A program made the position numbers and the translations under genes. 64,000 nt of DNA, taken from positions 434,001 through 498,000 of the forward strand of contig CBDCWQ010000023.1 of NCBI GenBank assembly GCA_965223435.1, read 5' to 3'. Under the pieces are notes generated by a model. The model saw only the letters and a program-made list of their open reading frames with translations. It did not search any database and was not told the origin of the DNA. Source of the DNA: CBDCWQ01 sp965223435 (lineage in GTDB: Bacteria; Myxococcota; Kuafuiibacteriia; Kuafuiibacteriales; Kuafuiibacteriaceae). Of the stretch, positions 34,579-43,303 are shown in pieces (the first letter of the stretch is position 1; the number at the start of each line of letters is the position of its first letter).

Positions 34579-36096
34579 CTACTTGGAGGCCGGCGAGGTG
34601 TAGATCTTCTCGTGTGACATCCAGTGTCTCGGGGCCCGGAAATACTGGCTCGGCGAGTAGTACAAGAAGTTCGAGACCCGACTGGTGTAGACGCAGGCGA
34701 AGTTTTCGACCTGTTCTCCGAAGCGCGACACTTCGGGCCCTTCTTTGAACACGCTGCCCCAGTACGGATTGTAGTGTTGGGCCACTTTTTCGCTCAGCGA
34801 GATCCGACGGGCCACGATCTCTCGGAGGGCGTGGCGTTTGCCCTCAAGGATGTCTGGGAGCTCCAGGTGGGTCGTGGCTTCGTTTCGACTGAGCTTCAGT
34901 TTGAGCACCGTGATCTCGTGGTCCAGAAGCGCCCGCTGCTCTTCGAGGCCAAGGAGTTCTGACTTGAACTTATGCACTTTCTGGGCGCATGCGATCTCGT
35001 GTTCGAGTTCTTCGAGAATGAGGGCCGTGCGCCACAATGAGTCTTTTTTGGAGCGAATGATGTCCCCGTAGATGTGATCGCCCACATACATGAGGTGCTC
35101 CCCGCCCTCGTTGACCAGGGCCTCGAAGCGCTTGAGTGACCCCCCCTGGTAGACACCACGATGCACAAATTGCTCGGTGGCGGTTTCGGCGACCTTCCCC
35201 GAATGAGGTTCGATGGCGTAAAACGGATTGTTGCCCGTGAAGAATGTAGGTTTTTGTGCACCCACGATGACGAGGTCGAAGAAGTTCTGCCACCGTGGAT
35301 ACTCCCGAAGTTTGCCATCCAGGAGAAAGGACATCACTGCGTTGGTGTAGTCCCAAAAAGAATTGGTGAGGACAAAAAGCTTTTTTCCCGACGACCGCAG
35401 TTTGTGGAGTGTTTTCGGAAGTTCTTGGTCGACGCTGATATACTGCGCAAGGTCAGCTTTGACGACCGTCTTGAGCGATCCGTCTCGGTGGCATTCGTCG
35501 ATGGACGCGCGGATATCGTCGAACAGCTTTCGGTATGTGATGCCCTTGGTTTTAAGCGACGCGTCGAAGTGATGAATGATATCGGCGTACAGCACGGCCT
35601 CAGGCAGCGCGAACAGGGTGTCAATCCAGTGATAGCGCGCAGCGGAAAGACGGATTTTGACGTTTCGGTAGTGCCGGCGCCGCTGGTCCTTCGTGAGCTG
35701 GTTTCGGCCGTGGTACACAGCACCGATATGTTGGTGGCCGTCCATCTTGAAAATGTTGCCGAGCCGTTTGTCCACCACGAGCCCTCGCACCACGAAGGAG
35801 GCGTCATAGGGCAACGCAAGAATTTCGTCGGGATACCCCAGGTTGCGGACCATCTTTTCCTTGGTCATCTGAAAGGACAGCTCTTCAATGTTTCGTTTGA
35901 CGTAAGGAGCGAGGGTGTAGTCCATGTCGAAACCGATTTGCCGAATGCGGTCGAAGCGAAGGTTTCGGTTCACAAAGATCCGCCGAGACGGCGAAAGGGT
36001 CGCGCCCTCGCCGGTCAGGACCAGTCCGTCCACCATGTTTCCCTCGGTCCCCGCGGCCCCCGCCTGAGTCCCTTCTTCGTCGGTGTCCCTCCGCAT
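34579..36096 (-). CDS. HAD-superfamily 5'-nucleotidase (cN-II/NT5DC-like)
   Basis: The protein has the HAD nucleophile motif IGFDMDYTLAPY, motif II FVLTNSFWDYTN, and motif III/IV MYVGDHIYGDIIRSKK followed by the downstream aspartate region. Between them are long insertions typical of the cytosolic purine 5'-nucleotidase group (KMDGHQHIGAVYHGRN; FFDLVIVGAQKPTFF; FTGNNPFYAIEP). A C-terminal coiled-coil segment (HKFKSELLGLEEQRALLDHE) and the tail VYTSRVSNFLYYSPSQYF also fit. It should remove phosphate from purine monophosphates. The start is ambiguous: ATGs at 36096 and 36036 both fit, and GAGGGA lies just before the latter. It converges with the tRNA gene and diverges from the TerB-like gene. 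Confidence 0.82.
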   Translation of the reverse strand: MRRDTDEEGTQAGAAGTEGNMVDGLVLTGEGATLSPSRRIFVNRNLRFDRIRQIGFDMDYTLAPYVKRNIEELSFQMTKEKMVRNLGYPDEILALPYDASFVVRGLVVDKRLGNIFKMDGHQHIGAVYHGRNQLTKDQRRRHYRNVKIRLSAARYHWIDTLFALPEAVLYADIIHHFDASLKTKGITYRKLFDDIRASIDECHRDGSLKTVVKADLAQYISVDQELPKTLHKLRSSGKKLFVLTNSFWDYTNAVMSFLLDGKLREYPRWQNFFDLVIVGAQKPTFFTGNNPFYAIEPHSGKVAETATEQFVHRGVYQGGSLKRFEALVNEGGEHLMYVGDHIYGDIIRSKKDSLWRTALILEELEHEIACAQKVHKFKSELLGLEEQRALLDHEITVLKLKLSRNEATTHLELPDILEGKRHALREIVARRISLSEKVAQHYNPYWGSVFKEGPEVSRFGEQVENFACVYTSRVSNFLYYSPSQYFRAPRHWMSHEKIYTSPASK

Positions 36097-36247
36097 CCCT
36101 CTTATTGTATGCCCGTTGCCCCCCACCGACCATTCGGGTTTCGGCGACTGCCGACAAAACTTCTCTAATATCATACACTTATGGCGGTCTTTTTGGTGGC
36201 CGATAGGGTCTTGCGCCCCCGGTGCGGTCTCGCTACACAGGCACTCG

Positions 36248-36709
36248 ATGATTTCGGATTTCTTCGAGACGCAAGACCTCAGCTTTGAGCAGGTCAAGAC
36301 CCTCACCCGTGGCATGCTGGCTGTGGCTCGGGCCGACGGGGTTCACGACCGGGAGATGGCCCTGATCCGCGAGTTTTATGAGAGCTGCGCGCGGGAGGGC
36401 GATCCGAGCCTCGAGGAGGTGGTTCGGGACCCTTTTGATCCCGCCTCCGCCAAGGCCCTCTTCCCGAAGCCGGAATTGGCTCAGCTTTTTGTCAAGAGCC
36501 TTATTTTACTCGGATTTGCCGATGGCCGGTACGCCCAGGTCGAGGACGATCTCATTCGCCAGTACGCGGGTGCTTTGGGACTCACCGACCAAGACGTCAC
36601 CCAGCTTCACGAGGCCACCAAGGAATACCTTCTTTCCGGTCTTCTGCACATTCAAAACCTTGAGGCCCTCAAAGAGGTCCGCAAACGCCTCGATCCCGGG
36701 GGCCCCTAA
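36248..36709 (+). CDS. TerB-like / tellurite-resistance-type helical protein
   Basis: From the ATG at 36248 the 153-residue product is all-helical and has the TerB-like pattern: LTRGMLAVARADGVHDREMALIREFYESC, a variable middle, then LILLGFADGRYAQVEDDLIRQYAGALGL. The two DG(V/R) acidic turns match the metal-binding spots of the TerB fold. A longer open frame upstream lacks homology and overlaps the divergent gene. The biological role of isolated TerB-like domains is not settled. Confidence 0.7.
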   Translation: MISDFFETQDLSFEQVKTLTRGMLAVARADGVHDREMALIREFYESCAREGDPSLEEVVRDPFDPASAKALFPKPELAQLFVKSLILLGFADGRYAQVEDDLIRQYAGALGLTDQDVTQLHEATKEYLLSGLLHIQNLEALKEVRKRLDPGGP

Positions 36710-36988
36710 CATCTGAATCCACGCCCCCGCATCCCGTGATTTGCGCGACCTGGCCCGAAACAAGCTCGGACTACGGGTGCGACCTGGGCCTAGGACCTGA
36801 GCCCCTGAAGAGGGGTTCTTTTGGACCCGTGCGCGTTCGGGCGCTTGAGCGGGCGGCCCGGTGTGTCGCATGGATTGGCAAAACCGGCCGCACCGGACGA
36901 AAACGGCTCGAGAAGGGTGTGCGTGCGCGATCGCGGTTGAGGAGCTTTCTACTCGTCTCGACTCTTGAGATCTGGTAGCGGAACAAAC

Positions 36989-38011
36989 GTGTTTGACGGC
37001 CTGCTGGGGATGTTCAGTCAGGACATCGCCATCGATCTCGGCACCGCCAATACGCTTGTCCACGTCCGGGGCCGCGGCATTGTGCTGGACGAGCCATCGG
37101 TCGTGGCCACAACCAAGATGGCGGCGTCTCGCGTGGTGGCCGTCGGCCACGAGGCGAAGGAAATGCTCGGCAAGACTCCGGGCAACATCGAGGCCATTCG
37201 TCCCATGCGCGAAGGGGTGATCGCGGACTTCGCGGTGACCGAGGCGATGCTCAAGTACTTCATTCGCAAGGCCCACCAGCGAAACTACTTCATTCGCTCT
37301 CGCCTCGTGATTTCGATTCCTGCGGGCATCACCGATGTGGAGACCAAAGCGGTGCGGGAGTCCGCAATGGCTGCCGGGGTTCGCGAAGTGCTCTTGATCG
37401 AGCAACCTATGGCGGCTGCGGTAGGGGCGGGGCTCCCGGTGCTCGACGCCCGGGGCAGCATGATCATCGACATCGGTGGCGGAACCACCGATGTGGCCGT
37501 CATTTCTTTGGGAGGCCTGGTGACCTACCGGACCCTCAAGGTCGCCGGCGATCGTATGGACGAGTCCATCATTCAGTATGTGCGCCGGCGGGCCAACATT
37601 CTCATCGGGGAGCGGATGGCGGAGGCGATCAAGATGAAGATCGGCAACGTGCATCCGAGCCTCTCCCGAGGCGAAATGGAAACCAAGGGGCGAGACCTGA
37701 TCTCCGGTGTCCCCCGCTCGATTAAGATTACGGGCGACGATGTTCGCGAAGCGCTGACCGATACGGTCCAACTCATCGTGGAGGCGACACGCTCGGTCTT
37801 GGAGCGAACCCCGCCCGAGTTGTCGGCCGATCTTGCTGAACGCGGAATCGTGATTGTGGGCGGGGGCGCCAACATTGCGGGTCTCGATATTGTGCTTCGC
37901 GAAGAAACGGGCATACCGGTGGTGGTCGCTGAGGAGCCCCTGCTCGCAGTGGTGACCGGCGTTGGAATTGTCCTCGAAGACCTCGAACGCTACCGAGGTC
38001 TCTTGTTTTAG
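36989..38011 (+). CDS. mreB: Rod shape-determining protein MreB
   Basis: The GTG at 36989 gives MFDGLLGMFSQDIAIDLGTA, the standard MreB start. The actin-fold nucleotide motifs are present: DIAIDLGTANTLV (phosphate 1), MIIDIGGGTTDVAVISLGG (phosphate 2) and VIVGGGANIAGLD (adenosine), plus IEQPMAAAVGAGLP. The length (340 residues) is normal. MreB polymers guide the cell-wall elongation complex along the membrane. The usual partners mreC and mreD are not adjacent; holA follows five bases later. Confidence 0.97.
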   Translation: MFDGLLGMFSQDIAIDLGTANTLVHVRGRGIVLDEPSVVATTKMAASRVVAVGHEAKEMLGKTPGNIEAIRPMREGVIADFAVTEAMLKYFIRKAHQRNYFIRSRLVISIPAGITDVETKAVRESAMAAGVREVLLIEQPMAAAVGAGLPVLDARGSMIIDIGGGTTDVAVISLGGLVTYRTLKVAGDRMDESIIQYVRRRANILIGERMAEAIKMKIGNVHPSLSRGEMETKGRDLISGVPRSIKITGDDVREALTDTVQLIVEATRSVLERTPPELSADLAERGIVIVGGGANIAGLDIVLREETGIPVVVAEEPLLAVVTGVGIVLEDLERYRGLLF

Positions 38012-38016
38012 AGGTC

Positions 38017-39033
38017 ATGGCTGGGGTTCGACGTGCAGGCCACGTGCCTTTGGCGAAGGTGGCGAAAAGTGGCCCAGAGCCGGTTTATGCCATCGACGGC
38101 GAGGAACGGGTGTTGGTCCACGAAACGGTGTCTTTTCTCAAGACCCAGGCCCTTCCCAAGACGGCACAAGAGTTCAACTTCGACAGTTTCTCGGGAAAAG
38201 ACACGAGTATGGAGCGGGTCTTGGATGCTGCGCGGACCCTTCCTGCTTTTGCGCCCAGGCGGCTGGTCTTGGTTCAACAAGCAGACTCCATGCTGTCGCA
38301 GGGGGCCTCGGCCTTCCTCGACTATCTCAACGAGCCCTCCCCTACGACCGTGCTGATCGTGGTGGCCGAGAAGTTTGATGCCCGGACCAAGTTGTTTCGC
38401 GCGCTTCAAAAAAAGGCGGTTGTTCTTCGTTATCCCCGGCCACGGCCGCGGGAGATGCCGGAGGCCGTAAAAAAACGGGCGGGGCGCATGGGGCTCGAGA
38501 TCGGCCCACGCGCGGTTCATCGCTTGATCGAATGTGTGGGCACCGATTTGAGTGCTGCCAGCCAAGCGCTTGAACTTCTGGACCTGTACGTGGGGCAAGA
38601 AAAACGCGCAATCCTCGTGGAGGACGTCGAGGCGGTGGTTTCCCATTCGAAGGAGGCGTCTGTTTTTGCGCTGGCGGATGCCATCGGGGACCAAGATCTG
38701 CCCGGAACCCTCACTTTGCTTCACGGCATACTCACGGTTTCCCGAGAGCATCCGCTCCGGGTGCTGGCGCTCATTGCGCGCCACTATCGGCATTTGATTC
38801 AGGCTCGTGTGGGCCTTGACAGCGGTCTTTCGCGGCCAAAGCTCCAGGCTGAGCTCGGGCTTCCGCCCTTTCTCTTGGACCGGGTCCTGTCCCAAGCCCG
38901 GCGTCACCCGGCCCGGGGGCTGATGGCAGGACTTTCGGCGGTGGTCGAGGCGGACCGAAGCCTGAAGGGCGGTCAGTTGGGAGGCCGGCACGTGATGGAG
39001 CGTTTGGCCTTGCGTTTGGTGCGTGCCCGCTGA
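38017..39033 (+). CDS. holA: DNA polymerase III subunit delta
   Basis: The 338-residue product matches HolA in length and pattern: an N-terminal domain with VYAIDGEERVLVHET, a central domain with FDSFSGKDTSMERVLDAA and APRRLVLVQQAD, the segment TVLIVVAEKFDARTKLFRAL, and a C-terminal helical bundle with FALADAIGDQDLPGTLTLL and HPLRVLALIARHYRHL. Delta opens the sliding clamp within the clamp-loader complex. It follows mreB by five bases, so the pair probably shares a transcript. Confidence 0.9.
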   Translation: MAGVRRAGHVPLAKVAKSGPEPVYAIDGEERVLVHETVSFLKTQALPKTAQEFNFDSFSGKDTSMERVLDAARTLPAFAPRRLVLVQQADSMLSQGASAFLDYLNEPSPTTVLIVVAEKFDARTKLFRALQKKAVVLRYPRPRPREMPEAVKKRAGRMGLEIGPRAVHRLIECVGTDLSAASQALELLDLYVGQEKRAILVEDVEAVVSHSKEASVFALADAIGDQDLPGTLTLLHGILTVSREHPLRVLALIARHYRHLIQARVGLDSGLSRPKLQAELGLPPFLLDRVLSQARRHPARGLMAGLSAVVEADRSLKGGQLGGRHVMERLALRLVRAR

Positions 39034-39056
39034 CCCGGCCCGATCTTCGTGCTAGC

Positions 39057-40637
39057 GTGCGACCGGTGTTGCGTGGCGGGACTCAGACATGGCATTTTGG
39101 CTGGTTGGCCGTCCTCCTCGGTGGGGGACTCGGGTGTTCGAGCACAGAATCAGACCCCTGCGGGAGTGTGGCTCTGACCAGCGACCAAGGTTGTGACACC
39201 ACAGCCGACTGCGTGGACGCGGGTTATCAGAATCTCGTTTGTGTCAACAAGCAGTGCAAGCGGGTGTGTCGACGCGACGGAGACTGCGTTTTAGAGGCTG
39301 ATGGCGAGCTTGTTGCTGCGTGTGGCCTATCCTCCCGGATGGTGAGCGGTATCTGTGAGGCTGGGATTTGTGAGCCCGGCTGTCCGGCTACCCCTTGTGG
39401 TGGCCAAGAAACGTGCGTTGATGGTCGATGTGCACACTTTTTCGAGAGCTTTGAGGGCCCGGACGATCAGAGCGTGGTCTCCTTCGAGAGCTTGGGTTGG
39501 AACTTGCCCGCGCGGCCCTTGCGCAATCTTGAGTCCGTGGTGGTTTGGCGTGGCCTCGAAGATTGCACCGACATTGGGGGGGACAGGTGCGCGGGGACGT
39601 CGGCTCATGGTGTTCGTTTTGCGGTCATCGAGCGGGTGCCCACACCGGAGCGGAGTACCGCGGTTTTTGGGACAAGCTGCCGGGCATGCGCGTGCTGTTT
39701 GGAATGTGTGCTTGATCCCCCGAGCGCTCCGGTCGAACTTGCGAGCTGCCCGAAGAGCGCTGCGCGGTCGAGCACTCTTAGCTGCCCCGCGGATACCCCG
39801 CCGGTCTGCGATGCGGTGTGTACGCTTTGCGACGCTTGTGGTTCTTCCGGTCGCGATATCACCGGCGCCGCCCTCTTAAGCTGCGAAGAGCGGGCGGCGG
39901 TGCGTGATTGCGCTTCGTGCAGTACGTGTGAGGGCCAATCGTGTGAACAATGCAACGAACAGTGCAAGCTATGCGCCAACGACCCCAGCAATGCGTCGGC
40001 GTGTGCCGCTTGCAATCAAGCGGAGTGCCAACGGTGTGACGCGGCTTGTGACGGTTGTCGGGCCTGCGGCGCGGCCATCGAATGTGACGAAAGCATGCTT
40101 CAGACGCCAGAATGCGAACAGGAGCGCATGGCCTGCGAGGCCCAAGGGGCGGATGGATGTTTCCGGGTGCCGATTCGTTTCCCCCGAAGCCAGCTGACTG
40201 AAGAAGAGCAATCGTTAACTTCTCCTGCGATCCCTTTGTCGGGTGTGGGCGGGGAGCTTGTGCTCCAGTTCGATTACGTGCCTTTCAGTATCGGCGAGCG
40301 TTACGTGCGGGTGATTCAGGGGTTTGAATCCAAAGACTGGCCGCGGTTGAAGCAGGAAGTGCGTGTACAGCTGTGTGCCTCGAATTGCGATAGGGAAGGG
40401 TCTTGGACGGACGCCAGCCAAACCAATGGAGCTTCGGCGCGCTTTCCTGAAGATAAAGAGCGGGGCAATGCGCTGTCCATGGGCAACCAGACCGGTCTTG
40501 ATTGGCGCAGCGGGCGAACCTTTGTTTCCATTCCGGAGGCCTTCCGCACGACGGCTTTTCGCTTTCGCTTCGTGCCCGAGCTTGAAGAAGATGCAAGGGT
40601 GGGACTCGACAATATCTTGATACGGAGGCTTCGATGA
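39057..40637 (+). CDS. Very cysteine-rich lipoprotein (Myxococcota-type surface protein)
   Basis: The GTG-initiated product has a signal peptide ending at LLGGGLGC and 526 residues. I count about 49 cysteines. An N-terminal block (residues ~28-130) resembles EGF/disulfide-rich repeats of Myxococcota (DCVDAGYQNLVCVNKQC, CGGQETCVDGRC). The middle (~210-350) is packed with CxxC/CxxxC spacings such as CRACACCLEC, CDAVCTLCDACG, CEQCNEQCKLCA and CDAACDGCRACG. No CxxCH is present, so these are not haem sites. A C-terminal ~170-residue beta-rich region (LVLQFDYVPFSIGERYVRVI, FRFRFVPELEEDARVGLDN) follows. It overlaps the next lipoprotein gene by four bases, indicating coupled translation. Confidence 0.8.
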   Translation: MRPVLRGGTQTWHFGWLAVLLGGGLGCSSTESDPCGSVALTSDQGCDTTADCVDAGYQNLVCVNKQCKRVCRRDGDCVLEADGELVAACGLSSRMVSGICEAGICEPGCPATPCGGQETCVDGRCAHFFESFEGPDDQSVVSFESLGWNLPARPLRNLESVVVWRGLEDCTDIGGDRCAGTSAHGVRFAVIERVPTPERSTAVFGTSCRACACCLECVLDPPSAPVELASCPKSAARSSTLSCPADTPPVCDAVCTLCDACGSSGRDITGAALLSCEERAAVRDCASCSTCEGQSCEQCNEQCKLCANDPSNASACAACNQAECQRCDAACDGCRACGAAIECDESMLQTPECEQERMACEAQGADGCFRVPIRFPRSQLTEEEQSLTSPAIPLSGVGGELVLQFDYVPFSIGERYVRVIQGFESKDWPRLKQEVRVQLCASNCDREGSWTDASQTNGASARFPEDKERGNALSMGNQTGLDWRSGRTFVSIPEAFRTTAFRFRFVPELEEDARVGLDNILIRRLR

Positions 40638-41992
40638 TGGTTCAGGGGCGGACACTTTGGGCGGTTGTCTGGGCTTTGGGGTTGTTCGGTTGTGGGGGGA
40701 GTTCAAAGATCTCGGTGGAGCTTTCGACGTCAAGCGTGCCGGAACTGGATCCCCAGAACCCCGATTTGGGCTTGTTGAAGATCCGTGTGACTTTCGACGG
40801 TCCCGAGCGCAACGACGATGTGATTCTGGAGCTTTCCCCTAACGAGACCCAAGCGGTGATTGAACAATCCGGTGGCGAAGGCGTGGGACGCATCCTCGTA
40901 GAAGGGATCGACGCCCAAGGGAACGCGGTCGCGTACGGCAGAGCAGACGATGTGGAGCTTGGGAGCGACGTCTCGCTGACCATCCCCTTTCGCCGGAATT
41001 TGGCGTATGTCGGGCACCGGCCGAACCCTGCCCAAATGTCTCCCGAGTCGCATCTTTATCTCATCGATGTCTCGACCCGCTCATTGGTGCAGAAGGTCAG
41101 AATACCGGGAAATCAGCCCATCGCCCGCAGCGTGTCGGCCCGCGGGGGACAGAGCATGCTGGTGACCTACGACGATGGTGCCCTCGGCTTTGTGGGCAGC
41201 TTGTCGACCGCGACCAACGAGTGGACGGTGATCCCTCTGCCTGAGCTTCAAGATTTGGCGCTTGCGGTTCCCGGTGAACCGGTCGGGGTGGTGGTGGGGG
41301 GGGGCACCATCACTTTTGTTGATTTTGATCGGGGCGAGGTCGTCGGTGAACTCGGAGTGCCGGTGGGGGGCACGGTCCTTGATGGGGTCATCTCTCGCGA
41401 TGGGAGCCGTGCGCTTGTGGTGGTCGATGTTGCGCCTGGCTTGGTGTGGATCAATCTTTCACAGCGGACCGCTCGGGGTTTGGACGCGGTGGCCGGGCCC
41501 GGTGGGGTGGCCCTTGGGCCGGATGGTTTTTTGGCCTATGTGACGTCTCAAGAGGTCCAATCTTTTGTTTCGGTCCATCTGATACGAGGGAGCAGTTCAC
41601 TCACAAACTTTCGTGTTTTTCGGTCGCTAGCCGTCGCCAGTTATTCGCCCCTTTCGGGGTCGGTTTACGCGGTGCAGTCGGACGGACCCAGGGTGTTTTC
41701 GTATCGGGTTCCGCCGTCCGATGGATTGCAACCCTTGACCGAAGCGGTGGCGATGCTCACGCCGGCAGCTGAGTTGGTCTCTGACGCCGCCGGTCGCCGT
41801 CTGGTGTCCGTGTCTTCTGGGACGTCCACAACCACCGCGACGCTGACGGTCATAGACGCCTTTCAGGGCCAGGACGCCGAGGGAAGCTCTCTCCTCTACC
41901 CAGTAGACCCGGAAGACACGTTTACGTCGGGTGGTGTTGTGGGACACCAACGTTACCAACCTCAGATGTTGGGCGTGATCTATGGTCGCTAA
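40634..41992 (+). CDS. Beta-propeller-type lipoprotein
   Basis: The ATG overlaps the preceding stop (ATGA). A signal peptide ends at LGLFGC, so the protein is lipidated. An N-terminal Ig-like region (residues ~25-115, KISVELSTSSVPELD and ILVEGIDAQGNAVA) precedes a series of about six blade-like repeats: NLAYVGHRPNPAQMSPESH, LIDVSTRSLVQKVRIPG, MLVTYDDGALGFVG, ITFVDFDRGEVVGELG, ALVVVDVAPGLVWINL and similar. This is a YVTN/SMP-30-like propeller. With the Cys-rich partner it probably makes a surface complex. No catalytic residues could be picked out. Confidence 0.72.
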   Translation: MMVQGRTLWAVVWALGLFGCGGSSKISVELSTSSVPELDPQNPDLGLLKIRVTFDGPERNDDVILELSPNETQAVIEQSGGEGVGRILVEGIDAQGNAVAYGRADDVELGSDVSLTIPFRRNLAYVGHRPNPAQMSPESHLYLIDVSTRSLVQKVRIPGNQPIARSVSARGGQSMLVTYDDGALGFVGSLSTATNEWTVIPLPELQDLALAVPGEPVGVVVGGGTITFVDFDRGEVVGELGVPVGGTVLDGVISRDGSRALVVVDVAPGLVWINLSQRTARGLDAVAGPGGVALGPDGFLAYVTSQEVQSFVSVHLIRGSSSLTNFRVFRSLAVASYSPLSGSVYAVQSDGPRVFSYRVPPSDGLQPLTEAVAMLTPAAELVSDAAGRRLVSVSSGTSTTTATLTVIDAFQGQDAEGSSLLYPVDPEDTFTSGGVVGHQRYQPQMLGVIYGR

Positions 41993-43268
41993 TGGCACGG
42001 AGCCCTCGCGTGGTCCGATGGACCATTCTTTGCTGGGGCAGGGCGCCAAAGAGGTTGCTCTTCGCCTGAGAGAAAAGGGCTACGAGGCCTATTTTGCCGG
42101 CGGATGTGTCCGGGATCTCCTGCTTGGCTTGTCGCCCAAGGACTACGATATTGTCACCAACGCGCGCCCCGAGCAGATCGCGCAGGTTTTTGCACGAACG
42201 GTGATGGTGGGGGCTTCGTTCGGGGTGGTGCGGGTGCGGATTCGCCGGGGCTTTGAATACGAAGTGGCGACCTATCGATCGGACGGCACGTATTCCGACG
42301 GACGTCGCCCAGATGAGGTTTCGTACGCACAAACAAAGGAAGAGGATGTGAGCCGGCGCGATTTGACCATCAATGCGCTTCTCATGGATCCAGAGTCTGG
42401 CGAAGTCATCGACCTGGTGAACGGGCAAGAAGACCTCAAAAAGGGGCTCATACGCGCCGTAGGCGATCCCGAGGAGCGATTCTCCGAGGATCGACTGCGC
42501 ATGCTTCGTGCGATTCGCTTTGCGGCGCGTTTTGGTTTTTCGGTGGATGAAGCGACGATGGGTGCCATTCGCAACAATGCTTCCCACATTCGCCAAGTCA
42601 GCGTGGAACGGGTTGTTTTGGAGCTTCGGGGTGTCTGGTGTTCTCCGCGTCCCGCCGTCGGCTGGGCGTTGTTCCATGGTAGTGGACTTTTGCCCCGCCT
42701 GTTCCCCATGGAGGGGGCGCCGAGCCAGGCCGTGGCGGAGGTCGAGCGTGGGTTCGAGCGGATTTGTGGAGCACAACCACCGCTTGGCGCGCGGGATCGG
42801 GCGGTTGTCGCTTGGGCGCTTGTCTTCTCTTGTTTCGAGGTGCCGAATCTCGAAGACGAGCTTCGAAGGCTCAAACTCTCACGCGATGAAATCAAGCGGA
42901 CCCTCGTTCTTTGCCAAGAGCGGCGGGTCTTAGAGGCGGGTGCCGGGGCGCCCCTTTCAGAGCTTGTCCGTTTCACGGAAAGAGACGAACGGGATGCGGG
43001 CCGGTTGTTTTTGGTTGCTCGCCTCGGAAAAGACGCGCCCGCAGTTCGCCATCTTGAATCGGTGATTCAAGACCTCAAGACCAATCCCCTTCCGGCCGAG
43101 GCTCGCTTATCGGGCAAAGACCTGTTTGGATTGGGCTATCATGCGGGGCCGGAATTCAAGACGATGCTCACCGCGGTAGAAAACGAAGTCTTTGAACGGC
43201 GAATCTCAACCAAAAAGGATGCCCTTGCCTTTGTCCTCGAGCGCTTTGAGCGTCCAAAGGAAACGTGA
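41982..43268 (+). CDS. Class II CCA-adding enzyme / poly(A) polymerase
   Basis: The ATG overlaps the previous gene by 11 bases. The nucleotidyltransferase head has YFAGGCVRDLLLG, the metal-binding DYDIVTNA, GASFGVVRV, YRSDGTYSDGRRPDEV and RRDLTINALLMDP, followed by the neck motif DRLRMLRAIRFAARFGF. These class II sequence features are shared by tRNA CCA-adding enzymes and bacterial poly(A) polymerases, and I cannot separate the two by eye. A helical C-terminal body of about 200 residues follows. The enzyme acts on RNA 3' ends in the cytoplasm. Confidence 0.88.
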   Translation: MVANGTEPSRGPMDHSLLGQGAKEVALRLREKGYEAYFAGGCVRDLLLGLSPKDYDIVTNARPEQIAQVFARTVMVGASFGVVRVRIRRGFEYEVATYRSDGTYSDGRRPDEVSYAQTKEEDVSRRDLTINALLMDPESGEVIDLVNGQEDLKKGLIRAVGDPEERFSEDRLRMLRAIRFAARFGFSVDEATMGAIRNNASHIRQVSVERVVLELRGVWCSPRPAVGWALFHGSGLLPRLFPMEGAPSQAVAEVERGFERICGAQPPLGARDRAVVAWALVFSCFEVPNLEDELRRLKLSRDEIKRTLVLCQERRVLEAGAGAPLSELVRFTERDERDAGRLFLVARLGKDAPAVRHLESVIQDLKTNPLPAEARLSGKDLFGLGYHAGPEFKTMLTAVENEVFERRISTKKDALAFVLERFERPKET

Positions 43269-43303
43269 ACGGCCTTTTAGAGGAGGGTGGTTTTCAAAAC
43301 CTG

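Noticed and set aside
39057..40637. Cys-rich lipoprotein considered as a multihaem cytochrome
   Set aside because: Despite many CxxC spacings no CxxCH was found.
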